Assembly: GCA_038227045.1 (NCBI GenBank) | Contig: JBBRQD010000004.1 | Coordinates: forward strand, 80,066 to 144,065 | Source of the DNA: JANXLS01 sp038227045 | Lineage (GTDB): Bacteria > Planctomycetota > SZUA-567 > H5-PLA8 | Reading direction: 5' to 3' | Length of the DNA stretch: 64,000 nt | Shown here: one piece after another, positions 47,363-55,631 of the stretch | Numbering within the stretch: position 1 is the stretch's first letter | Layout of the letters: each line of letters starts with the position of its first letter | Made by a program: the position numbers and the translations under genes | The notes under the pieces: model-generated | Databases searched by the model: none | Told to the model about the DNA's origin: nothing | The model's input: the letters and a program-made list of their open reading frames with translations, nothing else

Positions 47363-48868
47363 TTGAAACATAGCCTGGCAGCCCAAATCACCCTCCCCTT
47401 CGTGGCGCTCTTTGCCGCGCTGCTGCTGGCATTGGGCTGGATTTTGGCGCGCGAAATTTTGTCCGAAGTCGAAACGCGCGTCGAGAACGAACAGCGCTTC
47501 GTGCTGGAGGTCGCCGCGTTTCCAGGCTGGCCGCTGGGCGAAGAATCCCTGCGTCAGGTCCGCGACCGCTCAAGCCCCGCGACGGATTCGAAAAGGACCG
47601 GCGGAACCAGCGAATTCGTCGTGCTGCAAAACGGTGCCAGTCCGCTCACCACGCTGGCGGTCAACGAGCCCGGTTCGAACGGCCGCGCGCTGACCGATGC
47701 GTTTCTCGCCGAGCTGTCGGCGCACCCGGAACTCGAACCGCCCGCCGACGACATCCGCCGCCACCGCGTGCGACTTGCCGGACAGGATTTCCTGCTATTG
47801 GCCACGGCGCGGATGGTGCGGGGTTCCAGCGCAGCGCCGCGCCGTTTTTTTCTGCTGCACCCTTATTCCGAAATCGAGCAGGCAAAGAATAACGCGCTTT
47901 GGCGCATCGTGGGTCTGGGCGCGGCAGGCTTGGCGCTGGCAGCCGGGCTGGGCTTGGCGCTGGCGCATTGGATTTCCCGCCCCGTGCGCAGACTGGCGGC
48001 CGCCGCCAAGCGCGTCACAACCGCGGGCCTGAGCGCCACGCCGTCGGCCGAAGTGGGCGCTGAAGACGCCGGACTGCAAAGCGACGGCGGCGGCGAAATC
48101 GGCGAACTGACGCGCGCGTTTCGCAGCATGATCGAAAGCCTCCGCCGCTCGCAGGCCGAGGTCCTCAAAGCCGAACGGCTCGCCGCCACCGGCAAGCTGG
48201 CGGCCTGCGTCGCCCACGAAATCCGCAACCCGCTGACCAGCCTGCGCATGACCGTCGAAATGCTCCAATCCGCGTCCGAAAATCCGGCATCTGGCGCTTC
48301 GCATTCTGGCCTGAACACTCAGGAAGCCTATCGCATTATCCTCAATGAAATCGACCGGCTCAGCCTGGCGGTCGAAGAGCTGCTGACCTTCGCGCGGCCG
48401 CGCCCGCCGCAAAAAACGCCCTGTGATCTGAACGCGCTGGCCGCCGAGACGCTGCACTTTCTGGAACGGCAATTGACTCACGCGAAAGTGCGCGGCACGC
48501 TTGACGCCGACGCCACGCTGCCCTGCGATCTTCCCGTGGATCGGGATAAGCTGCGGCAGTTGCTGGTGAATTTGATTCTAAACGCCATGCAGGCGATCGT
48601 GCGCGACGGCGAACTCGTGGTGCGAACGCGTTGGAATGCGCCCGTTAAGGGGGAAGGGCGGAGCGCTGTCTTGGAAGTGCAGGATTCCGGGCCGGGCATC
48701 GCGCCGGAAATTCGCGGCAAAATCTTCGAACTGTTCGCCTCGACAAAACCCGGAGGCGGCGGAATGGGGCTGACCATCGCCAAACAAATCGCCGAAGAAC
48801 ACGGCGGAACCATCGGCTTCGAAAGCGCACCGGGAAAAACGATTTTTCGCGTGGAATTGCCGATGTAA
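47363..48868 (+). CDS. Membrane sensor histidine kinase
   Basis: A 501-residue two-component sensor. Two membrane helices (about 8-28 and 182-203) flank a variable periplasmic domain of about 150 residues. A HAMP-like linker follows (SRPVRRLAAAAKRVTTAG, EIGELTRAFRSMIESLR). The HisKA domain carries the H box AACVAHEIRNPLTSLRM with His285. The ATPase domain shows the N box LLVNLILNAMQAIV, G1 DSGPGIAPEIR, F box FELFASTKPGGGGMGLTIAK and a closing GTIGFESAPGKT. All motifs of an active kinase are present. The start is TTG 47363; there is no good ribosome site because a repeat hairpin lies upstream. It converges with the membrane protein at 48878 with only 9 bp between stops. The single-domain regulator at 44077 is a possible but unproven partner. 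Confidence 0.9.
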   Translation: MKHSLAAQITLPFVALFAALLLALGWILAREILSEVETRVENEQRFVLEVAAFPGWPLGEESLRQVRDRSSPATDSKRTGGTSEFVVLQNGASPLTTLAVNEPGSNGRALTDAFLAELSAHPELEPPADDIRRHRVRLAGQDFLLLATARMVRGSSAAPRRFFLLHPYSEIEQAKNNALWRIVGLGAAGLALAAGLGLALAHWISRPVRRLAAAAKRVTTAGLSATPSAEVGAEDAGLQSDGGGEIGELTRAFRSMIESLRRSQAEVLKAERLAATGKLAACVAHEIRNPLTSLRMTVEMLQSASENPASGASHSGLNTQEAYRIILNEIDRLSLAVEELLTFARPRPPQKTPCDLNALAAETLHFLERQLTHAKVRGTLDADATLPCDLPVDRDKLRQLLVNLILNAMQAIVRDGELVVRTRWNAPVKGEGRSAVLEVQDSGPGIAPEIRGKIFELFASTKPGGGGMGLTIAKQIAEEHGGTIGFESAPGKTIFRVELPM

Positions 48869-48877
48869 CAATCAGGC

Positions 48878-49435
48878 TTAAGGATCCACACTTTTCCCTT
48901 GATTGGCGTCATTGCTCTCCGCTGAAATTACAAGTTCGCCGCCGCCGCCCTCTCCTTCAAGTGTATAGAGTGCGCCAGGCGCGACCACGGTGGGCTTCCC
49001 GTCGCCATTGTAGAATTTCCATCGCGCCGCAAAGGCACGGTTTGAGTCGTTGATCACATGGCCCGGAGGTGAACTGTGATGGTGCGTGACGCCGCCCTCC
49101 GTATAGGTGTTCGGAAGCGCTTTGACCTCGATCGTTTTCGCCGTGGACAGCGTGACCGTCGACGAGCCGATCAAGCGGTACTCGTCCTTGACGAATTGCC
49201 CGTTCTGCTCGCGCACGATCCAGACGCGATTTCCTTCAAGATCGATGTCGCCGTTCATGACATTAATAAGCAGAATGACGACCCCAAAGAACAGCGCGGC
49301 GCAAATCAACCCGCGTTTCCATTGGTGGCGGCGGATGGAATAAATGCCGACAAACTTGCAGGTTCCCGCAATGAGAACCACCGCGACAATGGCGATCACT
49401 TCGGCACGGGAATACGCGGTGCTCGTAAGCAGCAT
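48878..49435 (-). CDS. Small membrane protein of unknown function
   Basis: A 185-residue protein. Two or three hydrophobic helices occupy the first 70 residues (RAEVIAIVAVVLIAGTCKFV, RGLICAALFFGVVILLINVM). The remaining 115 residues are a soluble, probably periplasmic beta domain (NRVWIVREQNGQFVKDEYRL, TVTLSTAKTIEVKALP) with a His-rich turn, EGGVTHHHSSPPGH. The start is ATG 49435, with GGAGG 9-13 nt upstream; the frame opens at 49510 but that extension contains the ribosome site. The gene converges with the histidine kinase. No homology is recognised. The HHH cluster might bind metal; this is speculative. Confidence 0.65.
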   Translation of the reverse strand: MLLTSTAYSRAEVIAIVAVVLIAGTCKFVGIYSIRRHQWKRGLICAALFFGVVILLINVMNGDIDLEGNRVWIVREQNGQFVKDEYRLIGSSTVTLSTAKTIEVKALPNTYTEGGVTHHHSSPPGHVINDSNRAFAARWKFYNGDGKPTVVAPGALYTLEGEGGGGELVISAESNDANQGKSVDP

Positions 49436-49613
49436 GACGAAAACGCCTCCATGGGATAGCATAGTAAAAGTCGGTCGTCGCAATCGTGCGCGCTCCAGGC
49501 CTCGATGCAAGCGAAATTCGGCTTTGCGTTATCCGCGGCGCCGCTTAAACCTGATGCCGCTGCCGATGCCTGAATTCCGCTTTGATTGACTTTCTAGCAA
49601 GGAGAACGCCTCC

Positions 49614-50321
49614 ATGAGCCTCATCGCGGCAGAATTCATGACGCAGTTGAATCAAGACATTCATGCGCACCCGTTTCTGAAATGCAATTTCGTGCAGCGT
49701 CTTTCCACTCCCGGCGAGGTGTCCAGGGCACAGGCGCGCAAATTTGCGTCTCTGTATTATCCGCACATTTTTCGCACTCGGCTTTACCAGGCCAACGCGC
49801 TGGGAATTTGTCCGGACGAACGCATTCAGTTCGTGCTGTCGCAGATTCTCCACGACGAATACGGTAACGGCGATTTCCGCCGCACGCATCCCGCCGTCTA
49901 CCGCAAATTCCTGAAAGCGTTGCACGTTCCCGAAGCGGAATGGCGTCTCGATCCGGGTTTTCCGGAGTTGGTTTTGTACATCGACGCCATGATGCGGCTC
50001 AGTCAAACCGGCGATTGGCTCGCCGCAGCCGCCGCCGTGGGCATCGCCTCCGAATGGCCCATTCCGAAATTGTACAGCGACTTTTTGAAAGGTCTGCGAA
50101 CCGTCCCCGGGCTCGTCGAAGACGACCTCGAACTGTTCGTCAGCCACATTGGAATCGACGAAGAACATTCGCGGCTGATGCGTGAAGCCTTGATGCGCCA
50201 CGCTGGCGATTTCGAAGTGCAAGTGCGCATTCGCGCCGGAGTAAAAGCGAATCTCGACGCGCGCCACGTCATGCTGAACGGACTGTATCGCGAAGTGTTC
50301 GAAACGCCGCTTGGAGATTGA
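49614..50321 (+). CDS. Heme-oxygenase-like (HDO/TENA-like) diiron oxidase family protein
   Basis: A 235-residue all-helical protein of the heme-oxygenase-like fold that includes PqqC, TENA and HDO diiron oxidases. Seen: N-terminal helix SLIAAEFMTQLNQDIHAHPF, then ARKFASLYYPHIFRTRLYQA, the QILHDEYGNGDFRRTHPAVY helix (His/Glu ligands of HDO enzymes), and the last ligand helix HIGIDEEHSRLMREALMRHA. These metal-ligand positions, Glu/His in helices 2, 5 and 6, fit HDO-type oxygenases that act on small molecules or fatty acids. GGAGAA lies 9 nt before ATG 49614. It is followed by a Tat TIM barrel with only 4 bp between, a clear operon. Substrate unknown. Confidence 0.77.
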   Translation: MSLIAAEFMTQLNQDIHAHPFLKCNFVQRLSTPGEVSRAQARKFASLYYPHIFRTRLYQANALGICPDERIQFVLSQILHDEYGNGDFRRTHPAVYRKFLKALHVPEAEWRLDPGFPELVLYIDAMMRLSQTGDWLAAAAAVGIASEWPIPKLYSDFLKGLRTVPGLVEDDLELFVSHIGIDEEHSRLMREALMRHAGDFEVQVRIRAGVKANLDARHVMLNGLYREVFETPLGD

Positions 50322-50325
50322 AATC

Positions 50326-51396
50326 ATGAACGCCTCTCCCGAACTATCGCGCCGCGCAGTCCTTGGTGGCATCGCCGCGGCAGCCCTCGGCGGTGCGTCC
50401 TCCGCGTTCGCCGACGACGCCAAAAAGCGCCTCGGCCTCGCCGATTTTTCGTACATCGTTCGCATGCGCAAAGAAAACAAAAGCGAAACGCATCCGCGCT
50501 TTGCCAACGCGCTGGAGATGCTGGAGCATCTTCACACGCTGGGCTACGGTGGCCTGCAAACAAGCGTGGGCGGCTGGACCAAAGAATTCGCAGCCAAGCT
50601 CCGCGATAAGTGCGAAAACTTCGGCATGTATATTGAAGGATCGATGAGCCTGCCGAAGACCGACGCGGCCGTTGCCGACTTCAATACTCAGATCGAGATC
50701 GCCAAAGAGGCGGGCGTGACATTGATCCGCTCTTTCTTTACCGGCTCGCGGCGCTATGAATTCTTCGAATCCGTCGAGGCATTCAAAAAGTTCAAAGAAG
50801 ATTCCTGGGCGGCGTTGAAACGCGCGGAACCCATCGCCGCGAAACAGCGCATCAAACTGGCGATCGAAAATCACAAGGACGTGCGCGCGGAAGAACTCGT
50901 CGAGTTTCTCAAACGCCTCGGAAGCGAAAACGTCGGCGTGACCTTCGACACCGGCAACAACATCGCGCTGCTCGAAGACCCCGAAACCACGACCGAGTTG
51001 CTCGCGCCGCACACATTCACGCTGCATCTGAAGGACATGGCGGTGCAGGAATACGACGACGGTTTCCTGCTCTCCGAAGTGGTCCTTGGAACGGGCATCC
51101 TCGACCTCAAACGCATCGTCGACACCTGCCGCCGAGCCAACCCGAGCGCGCAGTTCAACCTCGAAATGCCCGCCCGCGATCCGCTGAAAGTGCCGGTCTT
51201 GACGAAGAAATATTGGGCCACATTCGAAACGCTCCCCGGCGCGCAGTTGGCGGATACGCTGGCCATGGTGCGAAAGCGAAAAAGCGCCACGCCGCTGCCC
51301 CGGCCAACGCAGTTGCCAATGGAAGATCAACTGGCATTCGAAGAAGAACAAATCAAAAAATGCCTGACTTTCGCGCGCGAAAATCTGGGGCTTTAA
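50326..51396 (+). CDS. Tat-exported sugar phosphate isomerase/epimerase-like TIM barrel
   Basis: A 356-residue protein. The signal NASPELSRRAVLGGIAAAAL is a twin-arginine type (SRRAVLG) ending near AFADD. The barrel has DFSYIVRMRKENK, LEHLHTLGYGGLQTSVG, ITLIRSFFTGSRRY-like VTLIRSFFTGSRRYEFF, KLAIENHKDVRAEEL with the metal-ligand Glu/His, VTFDTGNNIALLED and FTLHLKDMAVQEYDDG, as in xylose-isomerase-like proteins. About 90 residues after the barrel (KKYWATFETLPGAQLADTLA onward) form an extra helical tail. ATG 50326 lies 4 bp after the HDO-like stop, with GGAG inside the end of that gene. Second protein of this type in the window (compare 26075); they share fold but little sequence. Confidence 0.83.
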   Translation: MNASPELSRRAVLGGIAAAALGGASSAFADDAKKRLGLADFSYIVRMRKENKSETHPRFANALEMLEHLHTLGYGGLQTSVGGWTKEFAAKLRDKCENFGMYIEGSMSLPKTDAAVADFNTQIEIAKEAGVTLIRSFFTGSRRYEFFESVEAFKKFKEDSWAALKRAEPIAAKQRIKLAIENHKDVRAEELVEFLKRLGSENVGVTFDTGNNIALLEDPETTTELLAPHTFTLHLKDMAVQEYDDGFLLSEVVLGTGILDLKRIVDTCRRANPSAQFNLEMPARDPLKVPVLTKKYWATFETLPGAQLADTLAMVRKRKSATPLPRPTQLPMEDQLAFEEEQIKKCLTFARENLGL

Positions 51397-51615
51397 AAGA
51401 ACGGTGCCTGCGTTTTTCGAGAATTGTCTGCAACAATGAACCGAAGCCCTAAAGTGCTGGTTAATGATCAAACTGTTATTTATTTGATCGTTTTGTCGTT
51501 CCCTTGCGGTTAGTATCGCCCCTTCGCTGGTTGATCTGCTGGCTTGCTATTTGCTCATTGGGCTAATTGATACATCGTCTGAACTGAGCGTTGCGGCAGT
51601 CAGGAGTGCGTGCAC

Positions 51616-53076
51616 ATGGATTTTTCCAAATACGACACTGAAGGCTTTTTCGACGAACTTTTCGACACCGGCGGTGCCGGAGCCGGAGGCGCAACCGGCG
51701 CACGCGCACGTCCCTGCGCAGAATTACTGGTGCAAAAACTGTCGACCCTGCCCATGGCCGAAATCGTCCGCCGCCAGAAAGCCGCCGAAAACGCTTTCAT
51801 GCGGATGGGTATCACTTTCAATGTCTACAGTGACGGCAAAGGCACCGAAAAGATTTTTCCGTTCGATCTCCTTCCGCGTGTCGTGGAAGCGAAAGAATGG
51901 GATTGGATCGAACGCGGTTTGAAACAACGCATCACGGCGTTGAATCTGTTCATCGACGACATTTATCACAAGCAGCGCATCTTGAAAGAGGGCGTGATTC
52001 CGGAGCATGTCGTGCTCTCCGCGAAATCCTTTCGCCAGGCGTGCGTGGGCCTCAACCCGCCGCGCGGCATCTGGTGCCACATCACCGGCACGGATCTGGT
52101 GCGCGACGGCAACGGACAGATTTACGTGCTCGAAGACAATCTACGCTGCCCGTCCGGCGTTTCCTACGTGCTCGAAAACCGCGAGGTGATGAAACGCACT
52201 TTTCCGCAGGTCTTCGAACAATCGCACGTGCGCCCCGTCGAAGCGTATCCGAGCCAGTTGCTGGATGCGTTGCATTATCTCGCGCCCGATGCGATCAGCC
52301 GTCCCAAGGTGGCGCTGCTGACGCCCGGCATCTACAACTCCGCGTATTTCGAACACGCGTTTCTCGCGCAACAGATGGGCATCGAGCTGGTCGAAGGCCG
52401 CGATCTGGCCATTGTCGATGGATTCCTGGTGATGCGCACGACCAGCGGCTTCGAACGCGTGGACGTGCTGTACCGCCGCATCGACGACGATTTCCTCGAT
52501 CCGCAGGTCTTCCGCCCGGACTCGGTGTTGGGAATTCCCGGACTGGTCGACGTCTACAAAGCCGGCCGCGTGGCGCTGGTGAACGCGCCGGGAACGGGCG
52601 TGGCGGACGACAAAGTCATCTACGCCTACGTGCCGAAGATCATCAAGTTTTATCTCGGCGAAGAAGCCCTCATTCCTAACGTGCCGACCTATCTCTGCTG
52701 GGAAGAGAAGGATCGCCAATACGTTCTGGAGAACCTGGATAAACTGGTCGTTAAAGCGGCAAACGAATCCGGCGGTTACGGGATGCTCGTGGGGCCGCAT
52801 TCGACCGCCGAAATGCGCCTGGAATTTGCCGAGAAGGTCAGCGCCAATCCGCGCAACTACATCGCGCAACCCACGCTGGCGTTGTCGCGCGTCCCGGTCG
52901 TGGTGGACGACCAGGTTGAAGGGCGGCACGTCGATTTGCGTCCGTACATCATTTATGGTAAGAGCATCTACGTGCTGCCGGGCGGATTGACGCGCGTGGC
53001 TTTGAAGAAAGGCTCACTGGTCGTCAATTCCTCTCAGGGCGGCGGGAGCAAAGACACGTGGGTGCTGTCGGCGTAA
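51616..53076 (+). CDS. Circularly permuted ATP-grasp protein
   Basis: A 486-residue protein of the type-2 circularly permuted ATP-grasp family (DUF404/407), predicted peptide or amide ligases that usually travel with alpha-E proteins and a transglutaminase-like peptidase. Seen: the N-terminal LLVQKLSTLPMAEIVRRQKA, LKQRITALNLFIDDIYHKQR, the diagnostic RPDLVRDGNG-like TDLVRDGNGQIYVLEDNLRC (ATP/metal site), PSGVSYVLENREVMKRTFPQ, PRYLCWEEKDRQ-like YLCWEEKDRQYVL, and LVVKAANESGGYGMLVGPHS. GTG 51610 and ATG 51616 are both open; AGGAG spacing (9 nt) favours ATG 51616. It is followed, after a 168-bp palindrome, by the alpha-E gene. Members are predicted to make a short peptide tag or linker; this is not proven. 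Confidence 0.88.
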   Translation: MDFSKYDTEGFFDELFDTGGAGAGGATGARARPCAELLVQKLSTLPMAEIVRRQKAAENAFMRMGITFNVYSDGKGTEKIFPFDLLPRVVEAKEWDWIERGLKQRITALNLFIDDIYHKQRILKEGVIPEHVVLSAKSFRQACVGLNPPRGIWCHITGTDLVRDGNGQIYVLEDNLRCPSGVSYVLENREVMKRTFPQVFEQSHVRPVEAYPSQLLDALHYLAPDAISRPKVALLTPGIYNSAYFEHAFLAQQMGIELVEGRDLAIVDGFLVMRTTSGFERVDVLYRRIDDDFLDPQVFRPDSVLGIPGLVDVYKAGRVALVNAPGTGVADDKVIYAYVPKIIKFYLGEEALIPNVPTYLCWEEKDRQYVLENLDKLVVKAANESGGYGMLVGPHSTAEMRLEFAEKVSANPRNYIAQPTLALSRVPVVVDDQVEGRHVDLRPYIIYGKSIYVLPGGLTRVALKKGSLVVNSSQGGGSKDTWVLSA

Positions 53077-53082
53077 GGAAGA

Positions 53083-53250
53083 TTTAACCGCGAGAGAACG
53101 CAGAGGTTCGCAAGAGGGCACGCTGAGGAGGAATGGAGAAAAAGAGGGGAAAAAATGGAAAACGATTAGAAGAGAAATCATCCATTTCACTTCCTCCTCT
53201 TCATCTTTCCTCATCTCCTCCGCGCACCTCTGCGTCCTCTCGCGGTTAAA
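53083..53250. repeat. 168-bp inverted repeat inside the ATP-grasp/alpha-E pair
   Basis: Arms TTTAACCGCGAGAGAACGCA (from 53083) and the mirror CTGCGTCCTCTCGCGGTTAA ending at 53250; over 29 bp they match at 27 positions, and the interior is AG-rich opposite CT-rich. It occupies the whole gap between the two genes. Its phrases belong to the same degenerate 3'-end repeat family as 18500 and 54330. Confidence 0.8.
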
Positions 53251-53283
53251 AAAAGTTTTTGAAACGAAAAGGGTCCGCGAATA

Positions 53284-54294
53284 ATGTTGAGCCGAGTCGC
53301 CGATGCGCTTTATTGGATGAGCCGCTATGTCGAGCGTGCGGAAAATGTGGCGCGCTTTATCGATGTCAATTTCCACATGATTCTGGACGGCTCGACCGGG
53401 CAAGGCGAGGAGTGGACTCCGCTGGTTTATACCACGGGCGACCACGAGGATTTTGAGAAGCGCTACGAATCGCCCACGCGCGAAAAAGTCGTGCATTTTC
53501 TGACCTTCGATCTCGAGAATACAAACTCGATTCTCTCCTGCGTGCGCGCGGCGCGCGAGACCGCCCGCACGATCCGCGACGTGATCACGTCGGATATGTG
53601 GGAGCAGATGAATTCGTTCTACCTGATGATGAACGATGCGCACGCCGTCCACCGCGCGACCGAGTCGCCGTACGATTTCTTCAGCCAGGTGAAGCAGTCC
53701 AGCCAGTCGTTCGTGGGCATTACCGACCTGACTCTTTCGCACGGCGAAGCGTGGAATTTCTGCCGCATCGGCCGGCTGATGGAACGGACGGACAAAACCA
53801 CGCGTTTGCTGGACGTAAAATATTATTTGTTGAAAACGCTGAACACGACCGCGCCACAGGACGCATCGCAGGATGTGATGCAATGGTCGGCGGTATTGAA
53901 ATCGGCCAGCGCGCTGGAAATGTACCGCAAGAAGCACCGTAAAATATGTTCGGAAGAAGTGGTCGAATTTCTGCTCACCGACCGCGAGTTCCCGCGCTCG
54001 GCGCTGTATTGCCTCAACAGCGCCGACGAGGCGCTGCACGCGGTGACGGGCACGCCGCGCGGCTCGTATAAGGGTGCCGCCGAAAAAGAACTCGGCCGCC
54101 TGTGCGCGGAAATCGCCTACTCCGACCTCAATGAAATCCTCAAGAGCGAACTGCACCTCTACCTGGATTCATTCCAAACCCGGCTCAATGTCATCGGCGA
54201 CGCCATTCACGAAACATTCTTCTCGCTGAAAGCCGAGAAAACTTCATCGCCACCACAAACGCAATCGCAGACACAAACACAAACTCTGCTTTGA
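53284..54294 (+). CDS. Alpha-E domain-containing protein (DUF403)
   Basis: A 336-residue, almost entirely helical protein of the alpha-E family. The N-terminal signature MLSRVADALYWMSRYVERAE with NVARFIDVNF is diagnostic, and KVVHFLTFDLENTNSILSCV, ARETARTIRDVITSDMWEQM and GRLMERTDKTTRLLDVKYYL continue the family pattern. Alpha-E proteins are almost always encoded beside the circularly permuted ATP-grasp protein, as here, and sometimes beside a transglutaminase-like enzyme and a proteasome-type peptidase; the pair is thought to make or handle a peptide. The C-terminal 20 residues are Thr/Gln-rich and unstructured. ATG 53284 has AAGGG upstream. Assignment firm; biochemical role open. Confidence 0.9.
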   Translation: MLSRVADALYWMSRYVERAENVARFIDVNFHMILDGSTGQGEEWTPLVYTTGDHEDFEKRYESPTREKVVHFLTFDLENTNSILSCVRAARETARTIRDVITSDMWEQMNSFYLMMNDAHAVHRATESPYDFFSQVKQSSQSFVGITDLTLSHGEAWNFCRIGRLMERTDKTTRLLDVKYYLLKTLNTTAPQDASQDVMQWSAVLKSASALEMYRKKHRKICSEEVVEFLLTDREFPRSALYCLNSADEALHAVTGTPRGSYKGAAEKELGRLCAEIAYSDLNEILKSELHLYLDSFQTRLNVIGDAIHETFFSLKAEKTSSPPQTQSQTQTQTLL

Positions 54295-54329
54295 CCGCGA
54301 ATCCCCGCGAACGGAAACAGCAATACTTA

Positions 54330-54362
54330 TTAACCGCGGATAACGCCGATCTTCGCGGTTAA
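54330..54362. repeat. Dispersed AACCGCGGATAACGC repeat, copy 2
   Basis: TTAACCGCG (54330-54338) and CGCGGTTAA (54354-54362) are exact mirrors with GATAACGCCGATCTT between them. Same phrase as 489-525. It lies between the convergent alpha-E and fabI genes and could terminate both. Confidence 0.75.
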
Positions 54363-54383
54363 AAAGAATTTGTTCGCTCGCGG

Positions 54384-55184
54384 TTAAATCCGCATGGCTT
54401 TTTTGACCATGTCCTTATCGAAATAGTTGACGGACATGCCCGCGTCGAGGATCAGGCCCTGGGCATTGATGCCGCTGCTTCGGTCGCTCAACAAAAAGAC
54501 AGCGGCGTTGGCGGCCTCCTGCGTCGTCAGCGCTTTTTTGCGCAGCGTCGTTTGTTCGGCGAACAAATAACTGTCGATGTAGCCGGGAATGCCGGCGGAC
54601 GCGGACGTTTTCAACAGGCCCGGACAGACCGCGTTGAAGCGCACGTTTGAAAACGCGCTGAAGGACTTCGCCAGAAAACAGAGCGACGAATCGAGCGCCG
54701 CTTTGACCGGCGCCATGTAGCCGTAATTTTCCGCGGCCATGCGCGTGGTCGAAATCGAGACGGTTACGACCGACGCGTTCTTGTCGAGGCTGCACTTGAA
54801 TGCATTGGCGATCGCCATCAGCGAGTAGCACGAAATGCTCACCGCCTGCAAAAAATCCGCGCGTTTGGTTTCGTGAAAAGGTTTGAAACCGTCCGCGTAA
54901 TTGGCGAACGCGATCGAGTGCACGAGACCGTGAATCAGCGGATGTTTCGCCGAAATCTCCGCCGCGACGCGCGCGATTTGGTCGTCGAATTCCACGTCGC
55001 AGACATAAATCTCCGCGCCCGGCAGGAACTTCCCGAGCTGCTCGCGGCGCGCGTCGGACCGGACGACAAAGATCGCGTCGCCGCCCTCGCGCTCGATGGT
55101 TTCGGCAATGTGGTACGCGACGCTCTTGCGGTTCGCGACGCCGAAGACAACGTACTTTTTATTCTCCAGATTCAGGAAGCTCAT
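54384..55184 (-). CDS. fabI: Enoyl-[acyl-carrier-protein] reductase (FabI type)
   Basis: A 266-residue short-chain-dehydrogenase-fold enzyme that performs the last reduction of each type II fatty-acid elongation cycle. The N-terminus KKYVVFGVANRKSVAYHIAE is the FabI NADH-binding pattern (GxxxxxS spacing), followed by GLVHSIAFAN, the catalytic region ENYGYMAPVKAALDSS with the Tyr-(x)6-Lys pair, and FNAVCPGLLKTSASAGIPGY (substrate loop), then GMSVNYFD at the C-terminus. The length is normal. Its ATG (55184) overlaps the fabZ stop by 4 bp, so fabZ and fabI are translationally coupled. This is the only enoyl reductase seen. Together with the desaturase it supplies membrane acyl chains. Confidence 0.93.
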   Translation of the reverse strand: MSFLNLENKKYVVFGVANRKSVAYHIAETIEREGGDAIFVVRSDARREQLGKFLPGAEIYVCDVEFDDQIARVAAEISAKHPLIHGLVHSIAFANYADGFKPFHETKRADFLQAVSISCYSLMAIANAFKCSLDKNASVVTVSISTTRMAAENYGYMAPVKAALDSSLCFLAKSFSAFSNVRFNAVCPGLLKTSASAGIPGYIDSYLFAEQTTLRKKALTTQEAANAAVFLLSDRSSGINAQGLILDAGMSVNYFDKDMVKKAMRI

Positions 55185-55612
55185 GTTAAAGAATCCAAAG
55201 CCACGACCGCGCAGGCGAAGTCAATGCTGACCGCCGTTTTGCCATTGACCTTTGCGACGCCGGCAAAAAAGCAGGCGTTGATCAACCGTTCTTTAAAATG
55301 GACCTCAATTTCGCACACATCGCCCGGCCGGACGGGATTCTTGAATTTCGCATTGGAGACGCGAGTCAGGAACGGCACGCTGTTTTCCATCGAGTCCTGA
55401 TAAATATGGGCCATCAAAATCGCCGCGCTCTGAAAAATCGATTCGCAGACGAGCACACCGGGCAGGATTGGATTGCCGGGAAAATGACCTTTGAAAACGG
55501 GATCCTCCGGGTCGGCGCGGCGGCGCGTGCGAATCGATGTTTTTTCAACGGCCACGATTTCATCGACGAGCAGAAAAGGCGGCCGATGCGGAATGGCTTC
55601 GGTGATGGTCAT
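55181..55612 (-). CDS. fabZ: 3-hydroxyacyl-[acyl-carrier-protein] dehydratase (FabZ/FabA-like)
   Basis: A 143-residue hot-dog-fold enzyme that dehydrates 3-hydroxyacyl-ACP. Seen: IPHRPPFLLVDEI, then VFKGHFPGNPILPGVLVCES with the catalytic His of GHFPGNP and the Glu of CESIFQSA, the two active-site residues of FabZ. The remaining sheet (FLTRVSNAKFKNPVRPGDV) is typical. ATG 55612 is used; the TTG four codons upstream lacks a better ribosome site. It ends in a 4-bp overlap with fabI and starts 19 bp after the diheme cytochrome gene, so all three are probably one transcript. FabZ rather than FabA is favoured by length and the absence of FabA isomerase features. Confidence 0.92.
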   Translation of the reverse strand: MTITEAIPHRPPFLLVDEIVAVEKTSIRTRRRADPEDPVFKGHFPGNPILPGVLVCESIFQSAAILMAHIYQDSMENSVPFLTRVSNAKFKNPVRPGDVCEIEVHFKERLINACFFAGVAKVNGKTAVSIDFACAVVALDSLT

Positions 55613-55631
55613 AGGTTGATTCAAGCTTATC

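Noticed and set aside
51465..51497. GATCAAA/TTTGATC hairpin as a terminator of the second TIM-barrel gene
   Set aside because: AT-rich stem of 7 bp with a long loop; too weak to call although its place is suitable.
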